From contig JBDHWQ010000017.1 in assembly GCA_039810245.1 (NCBI GenBank), positions 1 through 64,000 of the forward strand: a DNA stretch of 64,000 nucleotides, read 5' to 3'. The translations under genes and the position numbers were made by a program. Origin of the DNA: CALDSL01 sp039810245. Lineage in GTDB: Bacteria; Chloroflexota; Anaerolineae; Anaerolineales; Anaerolineaceae. This document shows positions 24,545-33,314 of this stretch, one piece after another; the first letter of the stretch is position 1; every line of letters starts with the position of its first letter. The notes under the pieces were generated by a model. It was given only the letters and a program-made list of their open reading frames with translations. It was not told where the DNA came from and ran no database searches.

Positions 24545-26005
24545 ATGGATAAGCAGCCGGCGCAGCGCAGCCTGGGTATGACCATCGCTCGCAATACGGT
24601 GCTAGTTACTGCCGGCAGCGCGGCCCTGAAGCTGATCAATTTCCTGTTTAACGTGTACGTCATCCGCCAGTTGGGTGATGACCGCTATGGGCAGTATTCG
24701 GTGGTGCTGGCGTTTGTGGGCATTTACCAGATCTTCGCCGAGCTGGGTGTTTCGCAGTTTGTGATGCGCGAAACGGCCAAAGATCGCACGCGGACTGAGA
24801 GCCTGTTTTGGAACCTGGTGTCCGTGCGCATGCTGCTGGCGGTGGTGGCGGTGATCGTTATGCCGCTGATTGCCAACGCGCTGGGTTATTCTGACCAACT
24901 GGTTCAGGGCGTACTCCTATTTGGCTGCACCTTCCTGCTGGCGGCGGTGTACGTGCCGCTGGAAGGTGTGCTGACGGCGCACGAGCGCTTTGATTACGTC
25001 ACCGCGTGCGGCGTTGTGGGGCAGGTGGTTTTTGTGATCGCCGGTGGGGCGTTTCTGCTGGGCGGGCACAGTTATATCTGGCTGATTGTAGCGAGCCTGA
25101 TCAGCCAGGTGCCGGTGATTGGGCTGGCGCTGTATGGGGTGCTGCGCAACCGCTACCTGGCGCTGCGCCCGCGCGTGCAGCCGCGCACCTGGTGGGGGCT
25201 GGTGCGGGGCGGGCTGCCGTTCGGCATCATTGCTCTTACACTTTCGATGGCCTACAAGGTGGACACCATTCTGCTGAAGAATTTTACCAACGACAGCACG
25301 GTAGGCTGGTACAATGCGGCCTACAACCTGGTGTTCTCGCTGATGTTCCTGGTCAACGGGTTCAAAGAGGCGATCGTGCCATCGCTGGCGCGCACGCATG
25401 TAAGCGACCCGACGCAGGTGGCGCGCTGGTACCAGCGCACAGTAAAGATGCTGCTGCTGGTGTCGCTGCCCATCGCGACGGGCGGGATGATCCTGGCGTT
25501 CCCGATCATACGGCTGCTGTACACCGAGTCTTACCTGCCTTCCGCGGTGGCGCTGATGGTGCTGATCTGGGATGTGCCATTTTTAATGTACACGGCTTTT
25601 TGCGGCAATATCACTACCATCATCAGCGAAGAGCGCCAGGCTGCGCGCATCTATGGCATAAACGCGGTGGCCAATGTGCTGCTCAACCTGTGGGCCATCC
25701 CGCGCTATGGGGTAATGGGCGCGGCGATCATCACGGTGGCCACTGACCTGATCGGCACGATCCAGTTTGCCTGGCTGCTGAACAAGCGGCTGGAACAACC
25801 CAACATGGGACTGACGTTTTTCAAGACCCTGCTTGCCACCACGATTATGGGCGTGGTGGTGTACCTGCTGCGCAACGAACCGGTGCTGCTGGCAATTGGG
25901 GCCGGTGCGGGGGTGTATGCGCTGCTGGTGCTCATTTTGCGCATGTTTGACGCGAGTGAGTGGGACCTACTGCTGCGGTTCCTGCGGCCCTCGCGGCAAA
26001 CATAA
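24545..26005 (+). CDS. wzx: Wzx-type polysaccharide flippase
   Basis: This 486-residue MATE/MOP-like membrane protein has about 12-14 hydrophobic helices and the N-terminal pattern of polysaccharide flippases (NTVLVTAGSAALKLINFLFNVYVIRQLGDDRYGQY). It would move lipid-linked repeat units across the cytoplasmic membrane. ATG 24545 is preferred to upstream GTG 24500 and ATG 24530 because GGGGAG lies five to six bases before it. A GT4 gene follows. Confidence 0.9.
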   Translation: MDKQPAQRSLGMTIARNTVLVTAGSAALKLINFLFNVYVIRQLGDDRYGQYSVVLAFVGIYQIFAELGVSQFVMRETAKDRTRTESLFWNLVSVRMLLAVVAVIVMPLIANALGYSDQLVQGVLLFGCTFLLAAVYVPLEGVLTAHERFDYVTACGVVGQVVFVIAGGAFLLGGHSYIWLIVASLISQVPVIGLALYGVLRNRYLALRPRVQPRTWWGLVRGGLPFGIIALTLSMAYKVDTILLKNFTNDSTVGWYNAAYNLVFSLMFLVNGFKEAIVPSLARTHVSDPTQVARWYQRTVKMLLLVSLPIATGGMILAFPIIRLLYTESYLPSAVALMVLIWDVPFLMYTAFCGNITTIISEERQAARIYGINAVANVLLNLWAIPRYGVMGAAIITVATDLIGTIQFAWLLNKRLEQPNMGLTFFKTLLATTIMGVVVYLLRNEPVLLAIGAGAGVYALLVLILRMFDASEWDLLLRFLRPSRQT

Positions 26006-26017
26006 TGACCCCTCGAA

Positions 26018-26047
26018 TTGGAGAAGGGGCTTAAAGATGTGTATACT
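26018..26047 (+). promoter_or_regulatory. Candidate promoter before the first GT4 gene
   Basis: TTGGAG (26018-26023), an 18-base spacer and TATACT (26042-26047), ending 41 bases before the GT4 start. Confidence 0.4.
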
Positions 26048-26088
26048 TGTCTATCGGTACGCAAGCAAACCTTGATCAGGGGAGCCGT

Positions 26089-27423
26089 ATGAAGATTTTG
26101 ATGGCGGTGCATCATTTACCGCCGCACTACACCGGTGGCGCGGAATGGCGGACGCTGCGCACGGCCGTCGCGCTGCAGGAGCGCGGCTACCAGGTGCGCG
26201 TGGTATCGATCGAATCGATCAAGGGAGACCCGCAGGCCGGGTTGACCTGGTACGATGAGGTCTACCAGGGCGTACCGGTGCGTCGCCTGACGTTCAACCT
26301 GGAATCGGCGCCGGATATTTTCCGCTGGAAGTATGATAACCCGTGGGTGGGCGCGCACATCGAGGCGCTGCTGCGCCTGGAACGCCCGGATGTTTTCCAC
26401 ATGATTGGCGGCTACCTGATCACCGCCAGCGCGCTGGATGCAGCCGCGCGAGTGGGCATCCAGTCGGTGGTATCGCTGACCGACTACTGGTGGATTTGCC
26501 CGCGCATATCGCTGCTGCGCAGCGATGGAACCCTTTCCACTGTGCCGGTGCAGGCCGAAACCTGCGTGCGCTGCATGGCCGAAGAACAGCGGCGCTTCCG
26601 CCTGCCGGGAAAGTTCTTACCCGGGTTGATGGATCTGTACTGGAAGCAGCAGCATGAACGGGCGAAAAAGGTGGGCGATCGGCTGGATTATCTGTTAGGG
26701 GCGCTCAACCGCACACAGGCAATCCTGTGCCCGTCGGTGTTTTTGATGAGTATGTATGCCCGGATGGGGGTGCGCCAGGAGCTGATGCGCTACGTGCGCC
26801 AGGGACGCGATTTTCCGGGGTTGACACCCGAGCAACTGGTAAAAAAGGCATCCCCCGTGCTGCGGGTGGGCTACATCGGGCAGATTGCGAAGTTGAAGGG
26901 CGTGCACGTGCTGATTGAGGCTATCCGGAGGCTGCCGGGCGTGCCGGTGAAGTTGGACATCTATGGTGACACGAGCGCGTTCCCCAAGTACACTGCCGAG
27001 CTGCAGCGGCTGGCCGGAGACGACGCGCGTATCCGGCTGGCAGGAACCTTCAGCTTTTTGAGCGAGACGCTGCAAGACCTAGACGTGGTGGTGGTTCCTT
27101 CTATGTGGTACGAGAACAGCCCAAATTCCATCCTGGAAGCCTTCGCGCACCGCACCCCGGTGATTACCGCGCGGCTGGGCGGGATGGCCGAGCTGGTACA
27201 GGATGGCAAGAACGGGCTGTTGTTTGCCCCGGGGGATGCCGCTGACCTGGCGAGAAAGATCAAATCTCTGGTCGATGCGCCGGAAATTCTGGCGCGGCTG
27301 CAGGCTGGCATTGAGCCGGTGAAGGGCATCGCGGCGGAGATGGATGAGCTGGAACTGGTGTACACCGGGTTGATCGGCCAGCCGCCGAACGTGCTGAACC
27401 AGGCCACGCACGCCCGAATTTAA
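26089..27423 (+). CDS. Glycosyltransferase family 4
   Basis: The 444-residue GT-B fold enzyme has an N-terminal acceptor domain (MAVHHLPPHYTGGAEWRTLRTA) and a cysteine-bearing mid region (CVRCMAEEQ). The C-terminal nucleotide-sugar domain has VGYIGQIAKLKGVHVLIEA and the donor-binding VPSMWYENSPNSILEAFAHRTPVIT. It adds a sugar to the lipid-linked unit at the cytoplasmic face; donor and linkage cannot be told. ATG 26089 lies behind GGGGAG. Confidence 0.92.
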   Translation: MKILMAVHHLPPHYTGGAEWRTLRTAVALQERGYQVRVVSIESIKGDPQAGLTWYDEVYQGVPVRRLTFNLESAPDIFRWKYDNPWVGAHIEALLRLERPDVFHMIGGYLITASALDAAARVGIQSVVSLTDYWWICPRISLLRSDGTLSTVPVQAETCVRCMAEEQRRFRLPGKFLPGLMDLYWKQQHERAKKVGDRLDYLLGALNRTQAILCPSVFLMSMYARMGVRQELMRYVRQGRDFPGLTPEQLVKKASPVLRVGYIGQIAKLKGVHVLIEAIRRLPGVPVKLDIYGDTSAFPKYTAELQRLAGDDARIRLAGTFSFLSETLQDLDVVVVPSMWYENSPNSILEAFAHRTPVITARLGGMAELVQDGKNGLLFAPGDAADLARKIKSLVDAPEILARLQAGIEPVKGIAAEMDELELVYTGLIGQPPNVLNQATHARI

Positions 27424-27569
27424 GAGAAAACCGGGTTCGTTTTTAAAATTGCTTCGCGATGGGGGAAACGCGGGCTTGCCTGCTGCGTTATTGATATTGA
27501 CTGGCGCGCCGGGGGCCAAGCGCCGGGGACATCACAGGCATGCCGCGAAAGGATTATCAGGGTAACTGC

Positions 27570-28505
27570 ATGGAAGCCAATAGCACACAACCGAAGGTCG
27601 TGATCATCCTCCTCAACTGGAACGGGTCTACCGATACGCTGAGCTGTCTGGAGTCGCTGGAGAAGGTGGACTATCCTAACTTCGAAACCCTGGTAATCGA
27701 CAATGGCTCGACCGATACCTCGGTCGAGGTGCTGCGGCGGGCTTACCCGAGCGTGCGCCTGCTGGAGACCGGGCAGAACCTGGGTTTTGTAGGCGGAAAC
27801 AACGTAGGCCTGGAATGGGCGCGCGGGATCGGCGCGGATTACGCACTGCTATTGAATAACGACACCGAGGTAGACCCCGATTTCCTGCGCCTGCTGGTGC
27901 ACGCGGCCGAGAGCAGCCCCAAAGTTGGCATTACCGGCCCGAGCATTTATTTCTTCGACGAGCCGGATACCTTCTGGTCAGCGGGCGGGCGCATCGACTG
28001 GAAGCAGGGCATCACCAGCATGGTAGGCATCAACCAGGTAGAGCGAGGCCAGTACGGTAAAGATCCGCGCGCGGTGGATTTTGTCACCGGCTGCGCGCTG
28101 CTGATAAAAATGAGCGTGGTAGAGCAGGTGGGCATGCTCGATCCGCGTTTTTTCCTGTACTATGAAGAGACGGAATGGTGCGTGCGCGTGCAGCAGGCGG
28201 GCTACCGCATTCTGCATGTGCCGTGCGCAAAGATCTGGCACAAGATCTCCCCGGTAGCGCGAGAAGCCTCACCAATGGTACACTATTATATGACGCGTAA
28301 CCGGCTGTTGTTCCTGAAACTGTCGGGCGCGACACCGGCAGCCTGGGCGCGCACGTACCTGGAGTATGCGCGCACGCTGGCTAGCTGGGCGCTACGGCCG
28401 CGCTGGCGCGGGAAAGCGCTGCAGCGGCGGGCGATGGTGCAGGCGATCCTGGATTACTCACGCCGCCGTTTTGGTAAGGTGGAGTGGAATGGTGGTGGGG
28501 CATGA
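27570..28505 (+). CDS. GT2 glycosyltransferase (rhamnosyltransferase-like)
   Basis: The 311-residue GT2 enzyme has VVIILLNWNGSTDTL, VIDNGSTDTS, LLNNDTEVDPDFL (DxD region), FVTGCALLIKMSVVEQVG and FFLYYEETEWCVR, the pattern of WbbL-like rhamnosyl or related transferases. This fits the rfb genes in the locus. The start is uncertain: ATG 27570 gives the compact family N-terminus, but ATG 27540 is also possible and neither has a strong ribosome binding site. The stop overlaps the next start by four bases (ATGA). It is paralogous to the GT2 at 31171. Confidence 0.9.
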   Translation: MEANSTQPKVVIILLNWNGSTDTLSCLESLEKVDYPNFETLVIDNGSTDTSVEVLRRAYPSVRLLETGQNLGFVGGNNVGLEWARGIGADYALLLNNDTEVDPDFLRLLVHAAESSPKVGITGPSIYFFDEPDTFWSAGGRIDWKQGITSMVGINQVERGQYGKDPRAVDFVTGCALLIKMSVVEQVGMLDPRFFLYYEETEWCVRVQQAGYRILHVPCAKIWHKISPVAREASPMVHYYMTRNRLLFLKLSGATPAAWARTYLEYARTLASWALRPRWRGKALQRRAMVQAILDYSRRRFGKVEWNGGGA

Positions 28506-29734
28506 AGGTATTGTTCCTCTCGCGCTGGTATCCGTATCCACCGGATAATGGGTCGAAGCTGCGTATTTACCACCTGCTGCGTGAGCTGGCGCGCGCGCAT
28601 ACTGTGGACCTGATCTCCTTCACCAGCGAGCCGGTAGACCTGCAAAAGACCAGCCCGCTGCACGGTATCTGCCGGCATATCCAGACCAGCGTGTACTCGC
28701 CCATGACGCCGGGTGGTCTGGCGGGGTTAGCCGGGCTGTTTGCGCCACGCCCGCGCTCGGTGGTTGCTACCTACAGCGCCGAGCTGGACGCTCTGGCGCA
28801 GTCGGCATCAAACCAGGAGCAATACGACCTGGTGATCGCATCGCAGATCGATATGGCTCCCTACGCGGCCAAGCTGAACATCGCGGCGCGGTTGTTTGAA
28901 GAAATTGAGCTCACCACTATCTGGGAGCAGTACGCGTTGGCGCGCAACCCGTTCAAGCGCATGCGCGGGCTGCTGACCTGGCTGAAGCTGCGCCGTTACG
29001 TACATGAGCTACTCAAGTCGTTCCAGGCCACCACGGTGGTATCGGACGCTGAGCGCCAGCGCGTGCTGCGCGTGGCGCCGCGCGGCAGCGAGGTAGTGGT
29101 CATTCCAAACGGGGTCGATAGCGATTGGATGGCCGGCGATTTTGGCGAACCGCAAGCGGATACGCTTGTGTATAACGGTGCGCTGACCTACCAGGCTAAT
29201 TTTGACGCGGTGGCGTATTTCCTGGCTGAAATCTTTCCGCGTATCCAGGCCGGGCGGCCGGGAACGAAGCTGTACATCACCGGCAAGACGGATGGCGTGC
29301 GCCTTCAGCGGCTGCCCCAGAATGATGGGGTGGTATTTACCGGTTATATGCAGGATGTGCGCCCGCGCGTGGCGCAGAGCTGGGTTAACGTGGTGCCATT
29401 GCGCATTGGTGGCGGCACGCGGTTGAAAATTCTTGAATCGCTGGCGTTGGGCACGCCGGTCGTCTCTACCAGCAAGGGGGCCGAAGGGCTGCACCTGCGC
29501 GCCGGGGAAGACTACCTGCGCGCCGATACGCCGGCCACGTTTGCCGACGCTACGCTGCGGCTGTTGAACGATCCGGAAATGCGCGCCAGGCTGGCGGAAA
29601 CCGGGCGAAATAAGGTGCGCGAACTGTATGACTGGCGCATGATCGGGCACGAGCTGGATACGCTGGCGCGGCGGGTGGCGGCATCGGCTGCCGAAAGCCC
29701 GTCGCTGGCAGCGGTTGAGCGGCCGGCGCGGTAG
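28502..29734 (+). CDS. Glycosyltransferase family 4 (paralog group)
   Basis: The 410-residue GT-B enzyme starts KVLFLSRWYPYPPDNGSKLRIYHLL and has VVIPNGVDSDW and a C-terminal VVPLRIGGGTRLKILESLALGTPVVSTSKGAEGL box. The N-terminus and C-terminal box closely resemble the proteins at 32085 and 43651, so these are paralogs. They resemble the exosortase-associated sugar transferase (PEP-CTERM/EpsH cluster) type. ATG is coupled to the preceding stop by ATGA. Confidence 0.9.
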   Translation: MKVLFLSRWYPYPPDNGSKLRIYHLLRELARAHTVDLISFTSEPVDLQKTSPLHGICRHIQTSVYSPMTPGGLAGLAGLFAPRPRSVVATYSAELDALAQSASNQEQYDLVIASQIDMAPYAAKLNIAARLFEEIELTTIWEQYALARNPFKRMRGLLTWLKLRRYVHELLKSFQATTVVSDAERQRVLRVAPRGSEVVVIPNGVDSDWMAGDFGEPQADTLVYNGALTYQANFDAVAYFLAEIFPRIQAGRPGTKLYITGKTDGVRLQRLPQNDGVVFTGYMQDVRPRVAQSWVNVVPLRIGGGTRLKILESLALGTPVVSTSKGAEGLHLRAGEDYLRADTPATFADATLRLLNDPEMRARLAETGRNKVRELYDWRMIGHELDTLARRVAASAAESPSLAAVERPAR

Positions 29735-29750
29735 AGGAGTATAACGGTAT

Positions 29751-31178
29751 ATGGCATCCCCCATTTTACGTGGAAAAATTCCCCAAGCACCCACCCTGCA
29801 CCCCGAGCTGCGCCGGCGGCTGACGATCGCGGCGATTTTTCTGGCGGTGCTAGCGTTTTCGGCGCTCACCGGGCTGCTGCTGGCGCAGCAGAACGGCCTG
29901 CTGCTGACCGGGCTGATGTACGCGGGCATCATGGGGCTGGTGGGATTCTTTCTCCTATCCGAGAACGTGGGGTGGGGTGTGCTGGGTATTGTGCTGACGG
30001 CCGGGTTCAGCCCGCTCACACTTCCCACTGGCACGGCCAGCCGCATCCCCGACAGCATGATAGTAACGATCCTGGTGGCGGGCGTATGGATTCTGCGCAT
30101 GCTGGTGGTGAACAGGCGTTTTTCGCTGGCGCGCAGCCCAACCAACCTGCCAATTCTCATCTGGTGCGCGGTGGTGATCATTTCGCTGTTCTGGAGCATG
30201 TCTTTTCGCGATCCACAGGTGATCATCTGGGATTCATTCCCCTTTGTGCAGATGGCTTCGGCGGTATTGATGGTGGCGCTGCCGGCGGCGTATTTGTTGG
30301 TGGCAAATCAAGTGCGCAAAGAATGGCAGTTGCAGGTTATGGCGCTGCTGATGGTGGTATTGGGCATCATTTCGGTGGGACTGTATTTTCTGCACAGCCA
30401 GATCCACTTCTTCAACCGCCTGGGCCTGACGTATATGTGGTCAGCTGGCATATCACTGGCACTGGGGCTGTTCGATAAGCGCCTGTGGCTGTGGGTGCGT
30501 GCCTTGCTGATCGGCCACGCGGCCGCCTGGGTGGTGTGGGGTTTCTTTATGAACATTAGCTGGGTGGCCGGATGGCTGCCCGGGCTGTTCTGCATGGGGC
30601 TGCTGGTGCTGATGCGCTCGCGCAAGCTGGTGCTGCTGGCGATCCCGATCGTGGTGGTGGCGATTCTGTTGAACCTGAGCTACTTCCAGGAGCGTTTTAC
30701 GGATGAAAATAACGAGAGCGGCATCACGCGGCTGGCGGCGTGGCGCGTGAACTGGCGCGTGACTGGCGAGCATGTGCTGTTTGGCACGGGTCCGGGCGGT
30801 TACGCGGCGTATTACATGACCTATTTCCCGCACGAAGCGATGGCTACGCACAACAATTATCTGGATATCCTGGCGCAGACCGGGGTAATCGGACTGGGGG
30901 TGATGCTGTGGCTGTTCGCCAGCATCTTCTGGCACGGCTTTCTGCTGTATCGCAGGTTACGGGGGCGGGGAGATCTGATAGAAGCAATGGCCAACGTGGC
31001 GCTGGCAGGCGCCGCGGCCTGCGCGCTGATTATGGGCTTTGGCGACTGGCTGCTGCCATTCGCCTACACCCAGACCATCGCCGGGTTCGATTACGCCGTG
31101 TTCAACTGGATCTTTATGGGGACCATCGTCGCCATTGACAATATGGTTCCGCCCGAGCCTGAGGCCGCGCATGTTTGA
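29751..31178 (+). CDS. O-antigen ligase / Wzy-type polymerase
   Basis: The 475-residue integral membrane protein has about 11-12 hydrophobic helices and a large loop in the C-terminal third. The segment RLAAWRVNWRVTGEHVLFGTGPGGYA followed by MATHNNYLDILAQTGVIGL is characteristic of the O-antigen ligase/polymerase superfamily. It is expected to join repeat units at the outer face of the membrane. ATG 29751 follows GAGGAG. The stop is eight bases inside the next GT2 gene. It could be a ligase rather than a polymerase. Confidence 0.88.
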   Translation: MASPILRGKIPQAPTLHPELRRRLTIAAIFLAVLAFSALTGLLLAQQNGLLLTGLMYAGIMGLVGFFLLSENVGWGVLGIVLTAGFSPLTLPTGTASRIPDSMIVTILVAGVWILRMLVVNRRFSLARSPTNLPILIWCAVVIISLFWSMSFRDPQVIIWDSFPFVQMASAVLMVALPAAYLLVANQVRKEWQLQVMALLMVVLGIISVGLYFLHSQIHFFNRLGLTYMWSAGISLALGLFDKRLWLWVRALLIGHAAAWVVWGFFMNISWVAGWLPGLFCMGLLVLMRSRKLVLLAIPIVVVAILLNLSYFQERFTDENNESGITRLAAWRVNWRVTGEHVLFGTGPGGYAAYYMTYFPHEAMATHNNYLDILAQTGVIGLGVMLWLFASIFWHGFLLYRRLRGRGDLIEAMANVALAGAAACALIMGFGDWLLPFAYTQTIAGFDYAVFNWIFMGTIVAIDNMVPPEPEAAHV

Positions 31179-32082
31179 TGTGTCGGTGGTGGTGGTGAAC
31201 TGGAACACGCGCCAGTTGCTGCGCGACTGCCTGGATTCGATCCGCGCCAACAGCGACGGCTACGCGGTCGAGATTGTGGTGGTGGACAATCATTCCAGCG
31301 ACGACAGCGTGGAAATGGTGCGGCGCGATTACCCGGACGTGGTGCTGATTGCCAATAACAGCAACACCGGCTTTGCGCGCGCCAACAACCAGGGTGTGCG
31401 CGCGGCCGCCGGGCGCTACGTGCTGCTGCTCAACAGCGACGCCATGCTGACTCCCGGGGCGCTGCGCAGCCTGGTGGCCCTGGCCGACTCAAACCCAAAG
31501 ATCGGCATGGTAGGCGCGCGACTGGTAAACGCGGATGGCTCATTCCAGGCTTCTTACACGCGGGTTCCCACCCTGGTGCAGGAAGCGCTGATCCTCAGTG
31601 GGCTGGGCAGGCTGCTGCGGGGGCGCTACTATCCCAGCTACGGCCCGGAAGAAGACGGCGGCCCGAGGCCGGCGGGCTATGTGGAAGGGGCGTGCATGCT
31701 TTCTCCACGCAGCGCCTACCTGGAAGTTGGCGGGCTGGATGAGGGTTACTTCATGTATGCCGAGGACGTGGACCTGTGCTACACGCTGGCCAAGCACGGC
31801 TGGCTGGTGGTTTACCAGCCCGCGGCGCGGGTGATCCACCTGGGCAGCGCCAGCAGCAAGAACCGCAAGCCGCAGCGCGAGGCCGACCTGTACCGCAGCC
31901 GGGTGCGCTTTTTCCGCAAGCATTACGGCGGGGCGCAGGCCGCGCTGTTGAAAGTCTTGATTTATAGTTTTACAGCCGCCAAGATGGTGGCGCACCGGCT
32001 GCTGCGATGGTTTAGCCGCGGGCGGTTGGGCCGCCCGGTGGTGGGTATGCGCCAGCTTTACGCGGCGTTGAAAGGGGCGTGA
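31171..32082 (+). CDS. GT2 glycosyltransferase (rhamnosyltransferase-like)
   Basis: The 303-residue GT2 protein has VSVVVVNWNTRQLLRDCL, VVDNHSSDDS, LLNSDAMLTPGAL, VEGACMLSPRSAYLEVGGLDEGYFMYAEDVDLC and a C-terminal amphipathic region. It is related to WbbL-like transferases and to the protein at 27570. Translation starts at ATG 31171, eight bases before the stop of the polymerase gene, so the two are coupled. Confidence 0.92.
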   Translation: MFDVSVVVVNWNTRQLLRDCLDSIRANSDGYAVEIVVVDNHSSDDSVEMVRRDYPDVVLIANNSNTGFARANNQGVRAAAGRYVLLLNSDAMLTPGALRSLVALADSNPKIGMVGARLVNADGSFQASYTRVPTLVQEALILSGLGRLLRGRYYPSYGPEEDGGPRPAGYVEGACMLSPRSAYLEVGGLDEGYFMYAEDVDLCYTLAKHGWLVVYQPAARVIHLGSASSKNRKPQREADLYRSRVRFFRKHYGGAQAALLKVLIYSFTAAKMVAHRLLRWFSRGRLGRPVVGMRQLYAALKGA

Positions 32083-32084
32083 GC

Positions 32085-33314
32085 ATGAATATCCTTCTGC
32101 TGACCCAGGTGCTGCCATACCCGCCCGATAGCGGGCCGAAAGTGAAGACGCTGAACGTGCTCAAGTACCTGGCGCGGCTGCACCGGGTGACGCTGATCTC
32201 ATATGTGCGCGGTGACCAGAGCGCCGAGGTAGATGCGCTGCGCAAGTACTGCCGCGCCGTGCATACCGTGCCGATCGAGCGCAAGCCGTGGCTGGATGGC
32301 GTTGCGCTGCTGCGCTCGCTGGCTACCGGGCAGCCGTGGATGATGGTGCGCGACGACCGCGCCGCGATGCGCGCGATGGTGCAGCGCGTGGCCGCTGAAC
32401 AGGCTTTTGACGTGGTACAGGCTGACCAGCTCAACATGGCGCAGTTTGCCGCGCTGGTGCCGGATGCGCGCAAGGTGGTCGATACGCACAACGCGCTGTG
32501 GCTGCTGTACCAGCGGTTGGCGGAAACGATGAGTGGGCCGCGGCGCTGGCTGCTGGAGCGCGACTGGCGGCTTTTGAAGGATTACGAGGCCGAGATTTGC
32601 CGGGAATTCGACGGCGTGGTGGCGGTGAGCGACGAAGACAAAGCCGCGCTGGTGCTGGCCGGCGCGCCAGCCGAGAAGATCAGCGTGATCCCGATTACGG
32701 TGGACTGCGACGAGCAGAAGCCGGTGACGCCGGTGGCGCTGGCCAACCATATCGTACACATTGGTACGATGTACTGGCCGCCCAACGTGGACGGGGTATT
32801 ATGGTTCGCGCGCGAAGTGTTCCCGCTGATTCGCGCGCGGCGACCGGACGTGATCTTTGACGTAGTGGGCGCCAAACCGCCGGATGAGGTACGCGCGCTG
32901 GGCGGGCCCGGCACGGGAATTAACGTGACCGGCTACGTGGAAGATACCGAACCATACCTGCGTCAGGCAGGCGCGATAGTGGTGCCGCTGCGCGCCGGGG
33001 GTGGGATGCGCGTGAAGATTCTGAATTCGATGTCGCAGGCCATGCCGATTGTGACCACCAGCATTGGCTGTGAGGGGATTGACGTGGTTGACGGCTGCCA
33101 CCTGTTTGTGGCCGATACGCCGGAAGCATTTGCCAAAGCCACGCTGCAACTGCTGGAAGATCGCCCGCTGGCGTACCAGCTCGGGCAGAACGGGCGCAAG
33201 CTGGTGCTGCAGCAGTACGATTATCGCAGCGCTTGCCCGGCATACGAAGAAGTCTACCGTCGCGCCGGGGCGGGCAGGCCGAAGAATGAAACCAATGCAG
33301 GGGGACGTGGATGA
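32085..33314 (+). CDS. Glycosyltransferase family 4 (paralog group)
   Basis: The 409-residue GT-B enzyme starts NILLLTQVLPYPPDSGPKVKTLNVL, with VVDTHNALWLLYQRLAE, VVAVSDEDKAAL, IGTMYWPPNVDGVLWFA and VVPLRAGGGMRVKILNSMSQAMPIVTTSIGCEGID. It is paralogous to 28502 and 43651. ATG 32085 has AGGGG seven bases before it; GTG 32079 would overlap the previous stop and is the alternative. The stop overlaps the next gene by four bases. Confidence 0.9.
   Translation: MNILLLTQVLPYPPDSGPKVKTLNVLKYLARLHRVTLISYVRGDQSAEVDALRKYCRAVHTVPIERKPWLDGVALLRSLATGQPWMMVRDDRAAMRAMVQRVAAEQAFDVVQADQLNMAQFAALVPDARKVVDTHNALWLLYQRLAETMSGPRRWLLERDWRLLKDYEAEICREFDGVVAVSDEDKAALVLAGAPAEKISVIPITVDCDEQKPVTPVALANHIVHIGTMYWPPNVDGVLWFAREVFPLIRARRPDVIFDVVGAKPPDEVRALGGPGTGINVTGYVEDTEPYLRQAGAIVVPLRAGGGMRVKILNSMSQAMPIVTTSIGCEGIDVVDGCHLFVADTPEAFAKATLQLLEDRPLAYQLGQNGRKLVLQQYDYRSACPAYEEVYRRAGAGRPKNETNAGGRG

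Noticed and set aside
29009..30226. A 405-codon minus-strand frame across the GT4 and polymerase genes
   Set aside because: It spans two real genes and their gap and has no ribosome binding site or domain.
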